NCBI RefSeq assembly: GCF_017876295.1
Contig: NZ_JAGINT010000002.1
Location: 3,100,001-3,164,000 of the forward strand
DNA: 64,000 bases
Source: Kribbella aluminosa
GTDB taxonomy: Bacteria; Actinomycetota; Actinomycetes; Propionibacteriales; Kribbellaceae
Direction of reading: 5' to 3'
The position numbers and the translations under genes were made by a program. Below, in pieces: positions 42,322 to 50,892 of the stretch. The first letter of the stretch is position 1. Each line of letters opens with the position of its first letter. The notes beneath the pieces were generated by a model, which did no database searches, was not told the DNA's origin, and worked only from the letters and a program-made list of their open reading frames with translations.

Positions 42322-44129
42322 GCGTGCACCTCCTCTTCGTCAGCTGCCAGCAGGTGCCGGTACGCCGGGACCGTGGCCAGCAGTTCCTGATGGGTTCCTA
42401 CGTGCGTGACAGTGCCGTTCTGCAGCAGGGCCACCTTGTCGGCCAGCATCACCGTCGAAGCACGGTGCGCCACCACGATGCCGGTGGTGTCGGAGAGCAC
42501 GTTCTGCAGTGCCTCCTCGACCAGGGCCTCGGTGTGTACGTCGAGAGCTGACAGGGTGTCGTCCAGCACCAGTACGGCGGGCTTGGCGAGTACTGCGCGT
42601 GCCAGCGCCAGCCGTTGCCGTTGACCGCCGGACAGCGACATGCCCTGCTCACCGACCCGGGTTTCCAGGCCCCACGGCAGGTCGTTGGCGAACTGCGCCT
42701 GTGCGACCTCTAGCGCCTGTTGTACCTCTGCTTCAGAGGCGTCGGGCCTGCCGAGCGTCAGGTTTTCCCGGACACTCATGGAGAACAGCGTCGGGTCGTC
42801 GAACGCGGACGCGACCGCCGTCCGCAGGGACACCAGGGACAGGTCCCGGATGTCGTGGCCGTCGATGGTGATCCGCCCCGCGGTTACGTCGTACAGCCGC
42901 GGGACCAGTGCGGTCAGCGTGGTCTTGCCGGATCCGGTGGCGCCGACCAGGGCGAGCGTCGTACCGGGGGACAGGTCCAGGTTGATGTCGTGCAGGACCT
43001 CGGTCGAGTCGTCGGAGAACCGGAAGCCGACGTTCTCGAACCGCAGGTGCCCGCGGGCGTGGGTGAGCTCGTCCGGACCGGACTTGATCACCGAGTAGGT
43101 GTCGAGGATCTCGCTGATCCGGTCCGCCGCGGTCATCGCCTCCTGGGCCATCGCGAGGATCGCGCCCAGTGAGGTGACCGGCCAGACCAGCGACAGCATC
43201 AGCGTGATGAACGCGACCAGGGTGCCGAGCGTGATCGCCTCCCGGCCGACGGCGAGCGCGCCGAGCAGCAGCACGATCACCAGGGTCAGGTTCGGGATCA
43301 CGCCGAGGAAGCTCCAGAACCGGCTGGCGAGCCGGACCTTCGCGACCTCGGAGTGGTACAGCGTGGTGGCCTCGTCGTCGAACTGCTCCTGGACGTGCGG
43401 GCGCCGGCCGAACGCCTTGATCACCCGGAAGCCGAGCGCGGACTCCTCGATCCGGGTGGCCAGGTCGCCCTGCTGGTCCTGCACCTTGCGGGAGATCCGC
43501 AGGTACTTCTTCTCGAACTTCAGCGACACCATGACGATCGGTACGGCGGCCACCAGGACGACCAGACCGAGCGGCCAGTACAGCTGGAGCAGCAGGATCG
43601 TGACCACGATCAGCTGCAGGATGTTCATCACCAGGAACAGCAGGCCGAAGCCCATGAACCGGCGGATCGTGGACAGGTCGGTGGTCACCCGGGACAGCAG
43701 CTGACCGCTCTGCCAGCGGGTGTGGAACTCCATCGGCAGCGACTGCAGCCGGACGTACAGGTCGTGCCGCAGCGTGGCCTCGAGGTCGCTGACGGTCCGG
43801 GACTGCGCCCAGCGGCGCATCCAGACCAGGATGACCTCGGAGATGCTGAGTCCGAGGGCCAGCAGGGTCAGCGGGACCAGCAGGCTCAGCTCGCGGCGGG
43901 TGACCGGGCCGTCGATGATGGCCCGAGTGACCAGCGGGACGGTGAGGCTGACGCCGACGCCGAGCATGGCGGTGGTGAACATCACCGAGAGGCGCCAGCG
44001 GTGTGGCTTCAGATAGGGACGCAGCCGCCAGAGGTTTCGGCTACGTTCCGGGGTACGGGTGGAAGGGGCAGCGATCGAGGGCGCTTGGACAGGGAGCTCG
44101 GAGGGCATCTGGACGGGCGCACTTCCCAT
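42318..44129 (-). CDS. ABC exporter half-transporter, degenerate ATPase site
   Basis: A 603-residue half-transporter: six-helix membrane domain (about 45-340) and ATPase domain with Walker A GATGSGKTT, signature LSGGQRQR and Walker B VLVLDDTLSALD, in which the catalytic Glu is Asp. That change marks the non-hydrolysing site of heterodimeric exporters, complementing the second gene. First gene of the two-gene unit; about 160 bases upstream separate it from the MFS gene, including an 8-base palindrome AAGCGCTT at 44197-44204. Substrate unknown. Confidence 0.92.
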   Translation of the reverse strand: MGSAPVQMPSELPVQAPSIAAPSTRTPERSRNLWRLRPYLKPHRWRLSVMFTTAMLGVGVSLTVPLVTRAIIDGPVTRRELSLLVPLTLLALGLSISEVILVWMRRWAQSRTVSDLEATLRHDLYVRLQSLPMEFHTRWQSGQLLSRVTTDLSTIRRFMGFGLLFLVMNILQLIVVTILLLQLYWPLGLVVLVAAVPIVMVSLKFEKKYLRISRKVQDQQGDLATRIEESALGFRVIKAFGRRPHVQEQFDDEATTLYHSEVAKVRLASRFWSFLGVIPNLTLVIVLLLGALAVGREAITLGTLVAFITLMLSLVWPVTSLGAILAMAQEAMTAADRISEILDTYSVIKSGPDELTHARGHLRFENVGFRFSDDSTEVLHDINLDLSPGTTLALVGATGSGKTTLTALVPRLYDVTAGRITIDGHDIRDLSLVSLRTAVASAFDDPTLFSMSVRENLTLGRPDASEAEVQQALEVAQAQFANDLPWGLETRVGEQGMSLSGGQRQRLALARAVLAKPAVLVLDDTLSALDVHTEALVEEALQNVLSDTTGIVVAHRASTVMLADKVALLQNGTVTHVGTHQELLATVPAYRHLLAADEEEVHA

Positions 44130-44291
44130 CTATTTCGGATCAAATTGGGGTTTGGCGACCTGAAAACGGCGCACTTTCCAGTATCGCCCACTAGGTAAGC
44201 GCTTGTCCTGCCAATTCCATTCCCGGCAAATGATTCGCAATAGGCCGTCGCGGTTCCACGCGGCGGAGGCTCGCGGACCTATCACGGATCG

Positions 44292-45515
44292 CTATCGGTC
44301 CGGCGCGATCGATCGCGCGACTTCGGGCAACTCACGCAATCCGCGGAGCGGGGAGAGGGCGGCGACCAGGAAACCGGCCAGCATGCCGGCGGTGACGATG
44401 AGCAGCGTCGGCCGGACACCGAGGGCGGTCGCGAGCACACCGGAGCCTGCTGCGCCGACGGTCTGGCCGCCGATCACCAGGGTGCGCCAGGAGGCGGTCA
44501 CCTGGCCCAGGAGGTGCGGCGGCGCCATTGCTTGTCGCAGCGTGCGTTGCGGCACGCTGAACAGCGACATGCCGAGTCCGGTGCACACCTGTCCGAGAAG
44601 GATGACCGGCGTCAGCCCGGTGAACAGTGCGACGCCGGTCAGTGACGCAAGGAATACACCGGACAGATAAGAGCGGCCGATACCGACCCGGGCACACCAG
44701 GGCCCGGCGACAAAGGTCCCGGCGACCGCAGCAGCTCCGAACGTTGTGAGGCTCAGTCCTACGAACGCAGGAGACTTGTGGAGCTCCCGGATCAGGAGGA
44801 GCACGACCAGCGGTCCCAGCATCGCTCCGGCCATGGCCGCAATTGCCGCCGAGGTGACGAGCGGCCTGAGCATCCGGTTGCCGAACAGCACCTGTAGCCC
44901 GGCTGACAGTCGTACTTCGGACCGTGGCTGTGCAGGTGGGCGAGCAGGCTCACGGAGGAGGTACGCCGTCACCGTGGACACGACGTACGACGCGGCGTCC
45001 ACGAGGATCGCGAAGGGTGCGGTGAGTACCTGTACGAGCAGGCCGGCCGCGGACGGTCCGAGCGTCGACGCGAGGTTCGCATTGAGGAGGGCCGCGCTGT
45101 TGGCCCGCATCAGGTCAGCACGCGGTACGAGCGACGGGATGATCGTCTGCGAGGCGGTGTCGAAGAGCAGAGTCAGTACTCCGGTCAGTACGGCGACGGC
45201 GTACAGCTGCTCGATCCGTAGCCAGCCCAGGGCCGCCGCTGCGGGCACGGAGGCCAGCAGCACGAGCCGGCCGAGGTCCGTCCAGATCAGCACGCTGCGC
45301 AGCGACCACCTGTCGACCCAGACACCGGCCAGGAGCCCGAACACCAGGTGCGGTGCGATCGACAACGCCGACAACGCACCCATCTCCACAGCCGAGGCAT
45401 GCAGCGTCACGACGGCTACCAGCGGCAGGGCGACCGTGGTGACCGCACTGCCCGATGCCGACACCAGTTGCCCGAGCCAGAGCTTCCGGAACTCACCTCT
45501 CACGACCCATGCCAT
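44292..45515 (-). CDS. MFS exporter, MFS_3/enterobactin-exporter-like
   Basis: A 407-residue major facilitator with about 12 helices. The first helix follows MAWVVRGEFRKLWLGQLVSASGSAVTTVALP, characteristic of the MFS_3 group that includes EntS-type siderophore and drug exporters. The loop WVDRWSLRSVLIWTDLGRLV is motif A. The longer frame from 45632 overlaps the VWA gene, so ATG 45515 is preferred. It is 65 bases downstream of the VWA-protein gene but probably expressed separately. Confidence 0.85.
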   Translation of the reverse strand: MAWVVRGEFRKLWLGQLVSASGSAVTTVALPLVAVVTLHASAVEMGALSALSIAPHLVFGLLAGVWVDRWSLRSVLIWTDLGRLVLLASVPAAAALGWLRIEQLYAVAVLTGVLTLLFDTASQTIIPSLVPRADLMRANSAALLNANLASTLGPSAAGLLVQVLTAPFAILVDAASYVVSTVTAYLLREPARPPAQPRSEVRLSAGLQVLFGNRMLRPLVTSAAIAAMAGAMLGPLVVLLLIRELHKSPAFVGLSLTTFGAAAVAGTFVAGPWCARVGIGRSYLSGVFLASLTGVALFTGLTPVILLGQVCTGLGMSLFSVPQRTLRQAMAPPHLLGQVTASWRTLVIGGQTVGAAGSGVLATALGVRPTLLIVTAGMLAGFLVAALSPLRGLRELPEVARSIAPDR

Positions 45516-45579
45516 GACCGCGAACCTGTCACGGAGCAGAGCCACCCGACTACGCCTGTTCGCCTGCAGCAGACGGAGT

Positions 45580-47337
45580 TCACTCCACGCGAAACACGGG
45601 ACCTCTTGCAGTGAACGGCAGCGATGCACCACGAGGGATCAGCCAGGCGTGCTCCCGACGTACGCGGACCACGTCGCACTGCCCGTCTGTGATCAGCAGG
45701 ATCGGCCCCTGCGCCGGGAAGTCGTCAGCACGCTCCAGCAAATCCACACCCGGCTGCAGGACGGTCCCGCCACGACCGTGCACCTTCATGCGGCCGGCTA
45801 TGTCGTCCACCGGCACGTAGCCCGCGTCGTACGCCGCGGCGTCGCAGTACACGACCCGCGCAGCCGGTACGTCGCGTGCCCGTGAGTAGGAGGCGATCGC
45901 TCCGAGTGCCTTGCCGAGCAGCTCGCGGTTCATGGAGCCGGACGTGTCGAGCACCACGCCGTACGTCGGGAGGCGCTCCAGCTCCAGCGGGCGGATCCAG
46001 CCGGGCCGCGGGATGTCCGGCGTACCGGACTGGCGGCGGGACGCCCGTGCGTACGTGCGGCGCTTCTCGACGGCAGGAACGTGCTCCTCGAACCAGCGGG
46101 CCAGCTGTGCGTCCCAGGCGAGCGGCGGGTGGTCCAGCGCGCGGATCTCCTCCACCAGACCTGCTGGCAGCGTGCCGCGGCTGGGGTCGTGGTAGGCGAG
46201 TCCGGTGTTCAGTGCGCGCCGGTAGATGTCGTCCAGCCCGGCTGCACTGGCTGCTTCGCCTGCGTGCGGCAGCGGATGGCCGAGTACGTCGCCCAGTCCG
46301 ACGCCGCGCAGCGTCGCCAGCTTCCGGTAGCGGCGCAGGTCGGTGGTGATCCGGTCATAGACCTCTTCAGCGGACATGCCCTTCAGCTGCGGGTCGTGCA
46401 GCGCGCCGTCGGGCATGGTGCCGACGCCCATCTCCAGCAGCCAGCCGTTGATGACCAGGTCCGCTGCGACGTTCCACAGGTACGGGTCGCGGCCGCCGAC
46501 CCGTTCGCCGTGCCGGAGCGCGGCGTGCAGCATCTCGTGGGCCATCACGAACCGCCACTCGTTCTGGGTGAGGTCGGTCAGCGGGTTCACGTAGATCTCG
46601 CCGGCACTCGCGTTCACCGCGGCCACGTGGATGTCCCAGCCGCGGGCGAGCTCGGGCTCCGCGACGACTGTCATGCTCGACGCGATCGCACCCAGCAGCG
46701 GGTACGACGAGACGAACCAGCCGAGCGCCAGGTCCCACTTGTCGCGGCTGCCCCTGCTGAGGGAGGACCGAGCGCCACCTGCGACATCAACGGCCGCTGC
46801 AGCCGCCGCGGAGAGGCCTGCCGCGAACAGCTCGCTCCAGTTGGGTGGCTTGCCCCAGCCGTTCCAGCGGGCCGTGGTGACGTCGGCTGCGTGACCTGCG
46901 ACGCCCAGGCCGTCGTACTCAGGAGGTACGCCCGAACGCCGCCAGAGTCGGGCCAGCCGGTCTTCTTCCATGCTGGGGAACGTAGAGGGCAGCTCCACGA
47001 CCGGTGTGCCTAGCTTTAGCGACTGCAGGTAGCGGTTGACCGCTACGTCGCACGCAGCGCTCGCTGCCGGGCCCGGTGTGGCGTGACCGAGCCCTAGGTG
47101 GATCAGCAGGTGTGCGAAGACCCAGGTCCATTCCTCCGGCGTCGCCCGTCGGGTCCGGTGCGTGTGGATCTGCCCGTTCGAGTCGATGACCGCCCAGCCG
47201 TCGTCCGGGCAGCCGTCGTCGCGCTGCGGGGCGTACGTCCGGTCGGTGATCGGCGCGAACAGCGGGTGCTGGACGACGGCGGTCCAGCCGGCCTGGATGG
47301 CCTCCAGTGCCGGGTCCTGCTTCTTCCGCTTAGGCAC
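45580..47337 (-). CDS. VWA-like putative metallopeptidase (DUF2201 type)
   Basis: A 585-residue protein partnered with a MoxR ATPase. The N-terminal part has AHLLIHLGLGH and, near residue 260, VMAHEMLHAALRHGERVG, an HExxH-type zinc motif followed by His. The C-terminal part is a VWA-like domain with MIDAS segment VVLDTSGSMNRELLGKAL (about 470) and LLITDGQCD. This layout fits the predicted metallopeptidase plus VWA (DUF2201) family. GTG start overlaps the moxR stop by eight bases. Possibly a chaperone/insertion or protease unit driven by the MoxR ATPase. Confidence 0.85.
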   Translation of the reverse strand: MPKRKKQDPALEAIQAGWTAVVQHPLFAPITDRTYAPQRDDGCPDDGWAVIDSNGQIHTHRTRRATPEEWTWVFAHLLIHLGLGHATPGPAASAACDVAVNRYLQSLKLGTPVVELPSTFPSMEEDRLARLWRRSGVPPEYDGLGVAGHAADVTTARWNGWGKPPNWSELFAAGLSAAAAAAVDVAGGARSSLSRGSRDKWDLALGWFVSSYPLLGAIASSMTVVAEPELARGWDIHVAAVNASAGEIYVNPLTDLTQNEWRFVMAHEMLHAALRHGERVGGRDPYLWNVAADLVINGWLLEMGVGTMPDGALHDPQLKGMSAEEVYDRITTDLRRYRKLATLRGVGLGDVLGHPLPHAGEAASAAGLDDIYRRALNTGLAYHDPSRGTLPAGLVEEIRALDHPPLAWDAQLARWFEEHVPAVEKRRTYARASRRQSGTPDIPRPGWIRPLELERLPTYGVVLDTSGSMNRELLGKALGAIASYSRARDVPAARVVYCDAAAYDAGYVPVDDIAGRMKVHGRGGTVLQPGVDLLERADDFPAQGPILLITDGQCDVVRVRREHAWLIPRGASLPFTARGPVFRVE

Positions 47338-48391
47338 GGGCCGCCACCAGACGCGGCAGGTCGCGGCTCACCTCGACCAGGAACCACGTCGGCAGCACCG
47401 GGCGGCCGTCGTCGTCGGACGCGATCACCAGCTGGGCCACCTCCAGCGAGATCTCCGCCAGCTCCACCAGCAGAGCCTTGCCGCGGTGCGCGAGCTGCCG
47501 GGCCGCAGGGCTCGCGGACGCCTTGTCGGCCGCCAGCTCCTTGATCAGCCGGGCCCGGAACGTCTCGGCCAGGAAGTACAGCAGGTCGCGGTCCTCCGGG
47601 GTGGCCGGCCAGCCGGCCTCGCCCTTGAGTACGGCGTCCAGCCCGAACGCGTGCCGGACCGTCTTCACGTACGCGCGGAACGCGGACGCATGCCCGGCGG
47701 ACAAGGTGCCGAAGGCAAGCACCCGGAGCGTCTCGTCGGACACGTCGTCGCCGTACGAATGCAGGGCGTCCGACAGCATGTGCCAGCTGCGCGGTGTGGA
47801 GAACGGCTCCTCGGTCTTCGGCGGAGCGGTCCACAGGTGGTCGGGGCGGTTGCGCAGGTACTCCAGCACCCACTGGTGGATGCCCGCCGTACCGGCCCAC
47901 TGCAGCCAGTCCGTTGCGGAGGCGCGCAGGTGGATGTGGACCAGCCGGTTGACCAGTGCGCTCGCCATCGGGCGGGCCAGCGCGTTGTCGGTGGCGCGGT
48001 TGCCGGCGCCGATCACGACGGATCCCTCCGGCAGCTCGTACTCACCAATGCGGCGGTCCAGGATCAGCGAGTAGAACGCCTTCTGCACCTCGGCGGAGGA
48101 CGCGTTCAGCTCGTCCAGGAAGAGGCAGTACGGCTCGTCGCGGGCGATCGCCACCGGCGGCGCGAACCGGCTGCGGCCGTCGACGATCTGCGGTACGCCG
48201 ATCAGGTCCTCCGGAGCGAGCTGGGTGCCCAGGAGCGTCACGCACTCCAGGCCGAGCGATTCCGCGAACGCCCGTACCAGACTGCTCTTGCCGATGCCGG
48301 GCGCTCCCCAGAGGAACACCGGGCGGACAACTGCGACGTGCAGTAGTACTTCTGGCAGTTCGGCTGCCGATACCGTGATTCCTGCCTGCAT
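47330..48391 (-). CDS. MoxR-type AAA+ ATPase
   Basis: A 353-residue AAA+ ATPase of the MoxR clade. Walker A FLWGAPGIGKSSLVRA (about 29), Walker B CLFLDELNAS (about 98), sensor region VVIGAGNRATDNALARPM (Asn of sensor 1). MoxR proteins remodel or load metal into partner proteins bearing VWA domains. It is the first gene of the pair with the VWA metallopeptidase. ATG 48391 has AAGGGAAGG just upstream; the frame start at 48415 does not. Confidence 0.9.
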   Translation of the reverse strand: MQAGITVSAAELPEVLLHVAVVRPVFLWGAPGIGKSSLVRAFAESLGLECVTLLGTQLAPEDLIGVPQIVDGRSRFAPPVAIARDEPYCLFLDELNASSAEVQKAFYSLILDRRIGEYELPEGSVVIGAGNRATDNALARPMASALVNRLVHIHLRASATDWLQWAGTAGIHQWVLEYLRNRPDHLWTAPPKTEEPFSTPRSWHMLSDALHSYGDDVSDETLRVLAFGTLSAGHASAFRAYVKTVRHAFGLDAVLKGEAGWPATPEDRDLLYFLAETFRARLIKELAADKASASPAARQLAHRGKALLVELAEISLEVAQLVIASDDDGRPVLPTWFLVEVSRDLPRLVAARA

Positions 48392-48526
48392 GCCTTCCCT
48401 TCGGTTGGTGGCCAACGTTCCAGGATCCTCTGGAGGTCACGGGGTGTCACCTGGTTTTCGCGCGTCGCTTCCGTTACTGGCGGTTACTGGCTAGGGTGCG
48501 ATGGCTTAGGAGTGCTGGGGGGTCTC

Positions 48527-50389
48527 GTGTTTCGTGCCAGAGCTGTTGCTGTCTGTTCCGTCGTACTGCTGCCGTTGAGCGCGGTGCAGGCGAGTGCTGC
48601 CGATCCTGTTGAGGCCGGGGTGCTGGTCCCGGGCCATACGGCGGCCGACGTCGGTTTGTCCGGTGCGCGCGTGGTCGTGTCGGATCCGGCTACGCACGCG
48701 GTGTACGAGACCAGCAACAACGGGACGACGTGGACGGCGTCGGGCGGTACCTCTTCGGGCAAGCCGTTGCAGGTGGAGGGTGCGGCGCTGCTGACGTTCG
48801 ACGGCAGTACTGCGAAGGTCGGTGGGCTCACGTTCCCCGCGACGGACGACGTGGTGCTCGGGAAGGGCGGACTGCTCGTTTCGCACCGTGTTGCGAGTGC
48901 TGCGACGGCTGAGGTGTACGACGTTGCCGGCAAGACCAAGTTGGCCGACGTGGCGCCGCCGTTCGCGTTGTCCGGCGACACGCTGTGGAAGGTGACCGAG
49001 CCGGGGCATCTTGACGGCAAGAACCTGACCACTGGTGACGTGAAGTCCGTGCTCGTTGCCAGCGCGTGCAGCATTGGGCCCGGCGGTGTGAACGGGCGCT
49101 GGGCGGTGCTGAGCGGTTGTAACCAGGTCGTTGACGTCAACGGGCCGCAGCCGCCACGGAACCTCACCGTTGCCGCGGACTCCCAGCTGGGCAACGGGTT
49201 CGCCGTACAGTCGTCGGGGTCGAACCTGTTGGTGACGGACCTCAACGATCCGGGCCTCGGGCAGCGCAGCTACGGGCCGATCCGTAGTACTGGGCCTAGC
49301 TTCCGCGTGGATGGCTCTGGGCAGGCCAAGCTCGTGTACGCCGACGGGTCGAACAACCCGCGGGTGGCGACGTTGAGCTGGCTGACCGCGGACCCGCAGC
49401 AGCTCCCGGACACTGTGGCGCCAGTACTGACCAACGCGTCTGCTGGGGACAGGGTGCGTGACAACACGAGCCTGTCGTTCGAGTGGGCGTACGACGACCC
49501 GCAGTACCCGAACTCTCCGGCCAGCGGGGTTCTGAGCTACGACCTACGGATCCAGCAGCGTCCGAGTCGGACGTCGCCGTACGGTGCGTGGAACGAGGTA
49601 CCGGGCTGGCAGGGGCTGACGTCGACGGCTGCGAGTCTTACGGCTCCTATTGGCACGGATACGTGCTGGCAGGTGCGGGCGCGGGACTACGCGGGCAACC
49701 TGAGCGCTTGGAGTACGTCGTACTGCAGTGAGGTGGACGGTACGGCGCCGGCGTTGGTCACGTGGCGGATCGGGGACCGCGTCCAGCTGAGCGGGATCGC
49801 CACGGTGCGCTGGGGGTACAAGGACGACACTGACATCGCGTCGTACGACGTGGTCTACAAGACCGCCGCGACGGGCGCCGCACTCGGCCAGTGGATCTAT
49901 CCGGCCAACTGGCAGAACACCCGCATCACCGCGATCACCTGGGCGCCAAGACCCGGCTGGGACGAGTGCTTCATGGTCCGAGCCCGCGACTACCTCGGCA
50001 ACGTGTCCGCCTGGTCGGCGCCCATCTGCTCCGTAGCCCCCGAAGACGACCGAGCCCTCACCTCAGCCGGCACCGTAACCCGCACCACAAGCCCACTGGC
50101 CTTCCAGGGCACAACCACAATCCTGCGAGCAAACGGCGCCTACCTCACCAAGGCAACCGAGTCCGGCCAACGCATAGCCCTGATAGCCCTCCACGGCCCC
50201 GGCCAAGGCAAGGTCGACATCTACCACGCCAACATCAAAATAGGCACCGTCTCCCTGTCCGCCTCCACCACCACCCGCGTCGTCACCTACCTCCCCACAA
50301 CGGCCTTCCGCACCGGCCCCCTAAAAATCATCTCCACCACAACAGCCCCCACCTCAATAGACGCCGTAGCCCTCCTCCGAGCCCCATAA
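48527..50389 (+). CDS. Large secreted protein with repeated Fn3-like domains
   Basis: A 620-residue exported protein. The signal peptide ends near residue 23 (VQASAADP). The N-terminal half is a beta-rich, probably propeller-like domain; residues about 300-510 hold two related Fn3-like domains, each with a Cys pair, ending TCWQVRARDYAGNLSAWSTSYC and ECFMVRARDYLGNVSAWSAPIC. The last 110 residues are a further beta domain. GTG 48527 lies behind GGGGGG and is favoured over GTG 48512. Codon use shifts over the final 330 bases, where codons end in A or C far more often. Possibly a surface adhesin or sugar-binding protein. Confidence 0.75.
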   Translation: MFRARAVAVCSVVLLPLSAVQASAADPVEAGVLVPGHTAADVGLSGARVVVSDPATHAVYETSNNGTTWTASGGTSSGKPLQVEGAALLTFDGSTAKVGGLTFPATDDVVLGKGGLLVSHRVASAATAEVYDVAGKTKLADVAPPFALSGDTLWKVTEPGHLDGKNLTTGDVKSVLVASACSIGPGGVNGRWAVLSGCNQVVDVNGPQPPRNLTVAADSQLGNGFAVQSSGSNLLVTDLNDPGLGQRSYGPIRSTGPSFRVDGSGQAKLVYADGSNNPRVATLSWLTADPQQLPDTVAPVLTNASAGDRVRDNTSLSFEWAYDDPQYPNSPASGVLSYDLRIQQRPSRTSPYGAWNEVPGWQGLTSTAASLTAPIGTDTCWQVRARDYAGNLSAWSTSYCSEVDGTAPALVTWRIGDRVQLSGIATVRWGYKDDTDIASYDVVYKTAATGAALGQWIYPANWQNTRITAITWAPRPGWDECFMVRARDYLGNVSAWSAPICSVAPEDDRALTSAGTVTRTTSPLAFQGTTTILRANGAYLTKATESGQRIALIALHGPGQGKVDIYHANIKIGTVSLSASTTTRVVTYLPTTAFRTGPLKIISTTTAPTSIDAVALLRAP

Positions 50390-50540
50390 CCACAAAACCC
50401 GACCTGAGCAGCCGAGCGGAGCGAAGGCGTAGGGGGTGCGGGTGGCGGAGCCCCCGCCGGCGCCGAGCGGAGCGACGGCGCACAAAAGAAGAGGGCGAGG
50501 CCGCCTGCGCTGTTCGCAGGCATGCCTCGCCGCTCGCCCG

Positions 50541-50611
50541 AGCGGGTGACGAGAATCGAACTCGCGTAATCAGTTTGGAAGACTGAGGCTCTACCATTGA
50601 GCTACACCCGC
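50541..50611 (-). tRNA. tRNA-Gly(TCC)
   Basis: On the minus strand the 71-base cloverleaf has acceptor GCGGGTG pairing with CACCCGC, D arm AGCTCAATGGTAGAGC, anticodon loop CTTCCAA (anticodon TCC) and T loop GTTCGATTC. No encoded CCA. It reads GGA/GGG codons. Confidence 0.93.
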
Positions 50612-50741
50612 GTGCCCGGACATGATTCCACACGGGGGGCATTGGACTCAAAACGCCACGGGCGAGGCCCCGGTTGAGGCAGTGGTGGGGACCCGGTGGC
50701 GCGAGCACTGGTTCGGGGCGGCTAGACTCGTCCGGTCACTG

Positions 50742-50814
50742 CGGGGCGTAGCGTAGTGGCTAGCGCGCCTGCTTTGGGAGCAGGAGACCGCAGGTTCGAG
50801 TCCTGTCGCCCCGA
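50742..50814 (+). tRNA. tRNA-Pro(TGG)
   Basis: Acceptor CGGGGCG pairs with CGCCCCG; D arm AGCGTAGTGGCTAGCGC; anticodon stem CCTGC/GCAGG with loop TTTGGGA (anticodon TGG); T loop GGTTCGAGTCC. Discriminator A, no encoded CCA. It lies 78 bases before the trigger factor start. Confidence 0.93.
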
Positions 50815-50892
50815 CAAACCCCGTGCAGTACCGGCTGTGGCGTCGGCTGTCCGGCGCCGCAACATGTCACCGAATCAAGGAGAACCGCCACC

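Noticed and set aside
44197..44204. AAGCGCTT palindrome upstream of the ABC exporter as an operator
   Set aside because: Only eight bases and common by chance; no second site or adjacent regulator.
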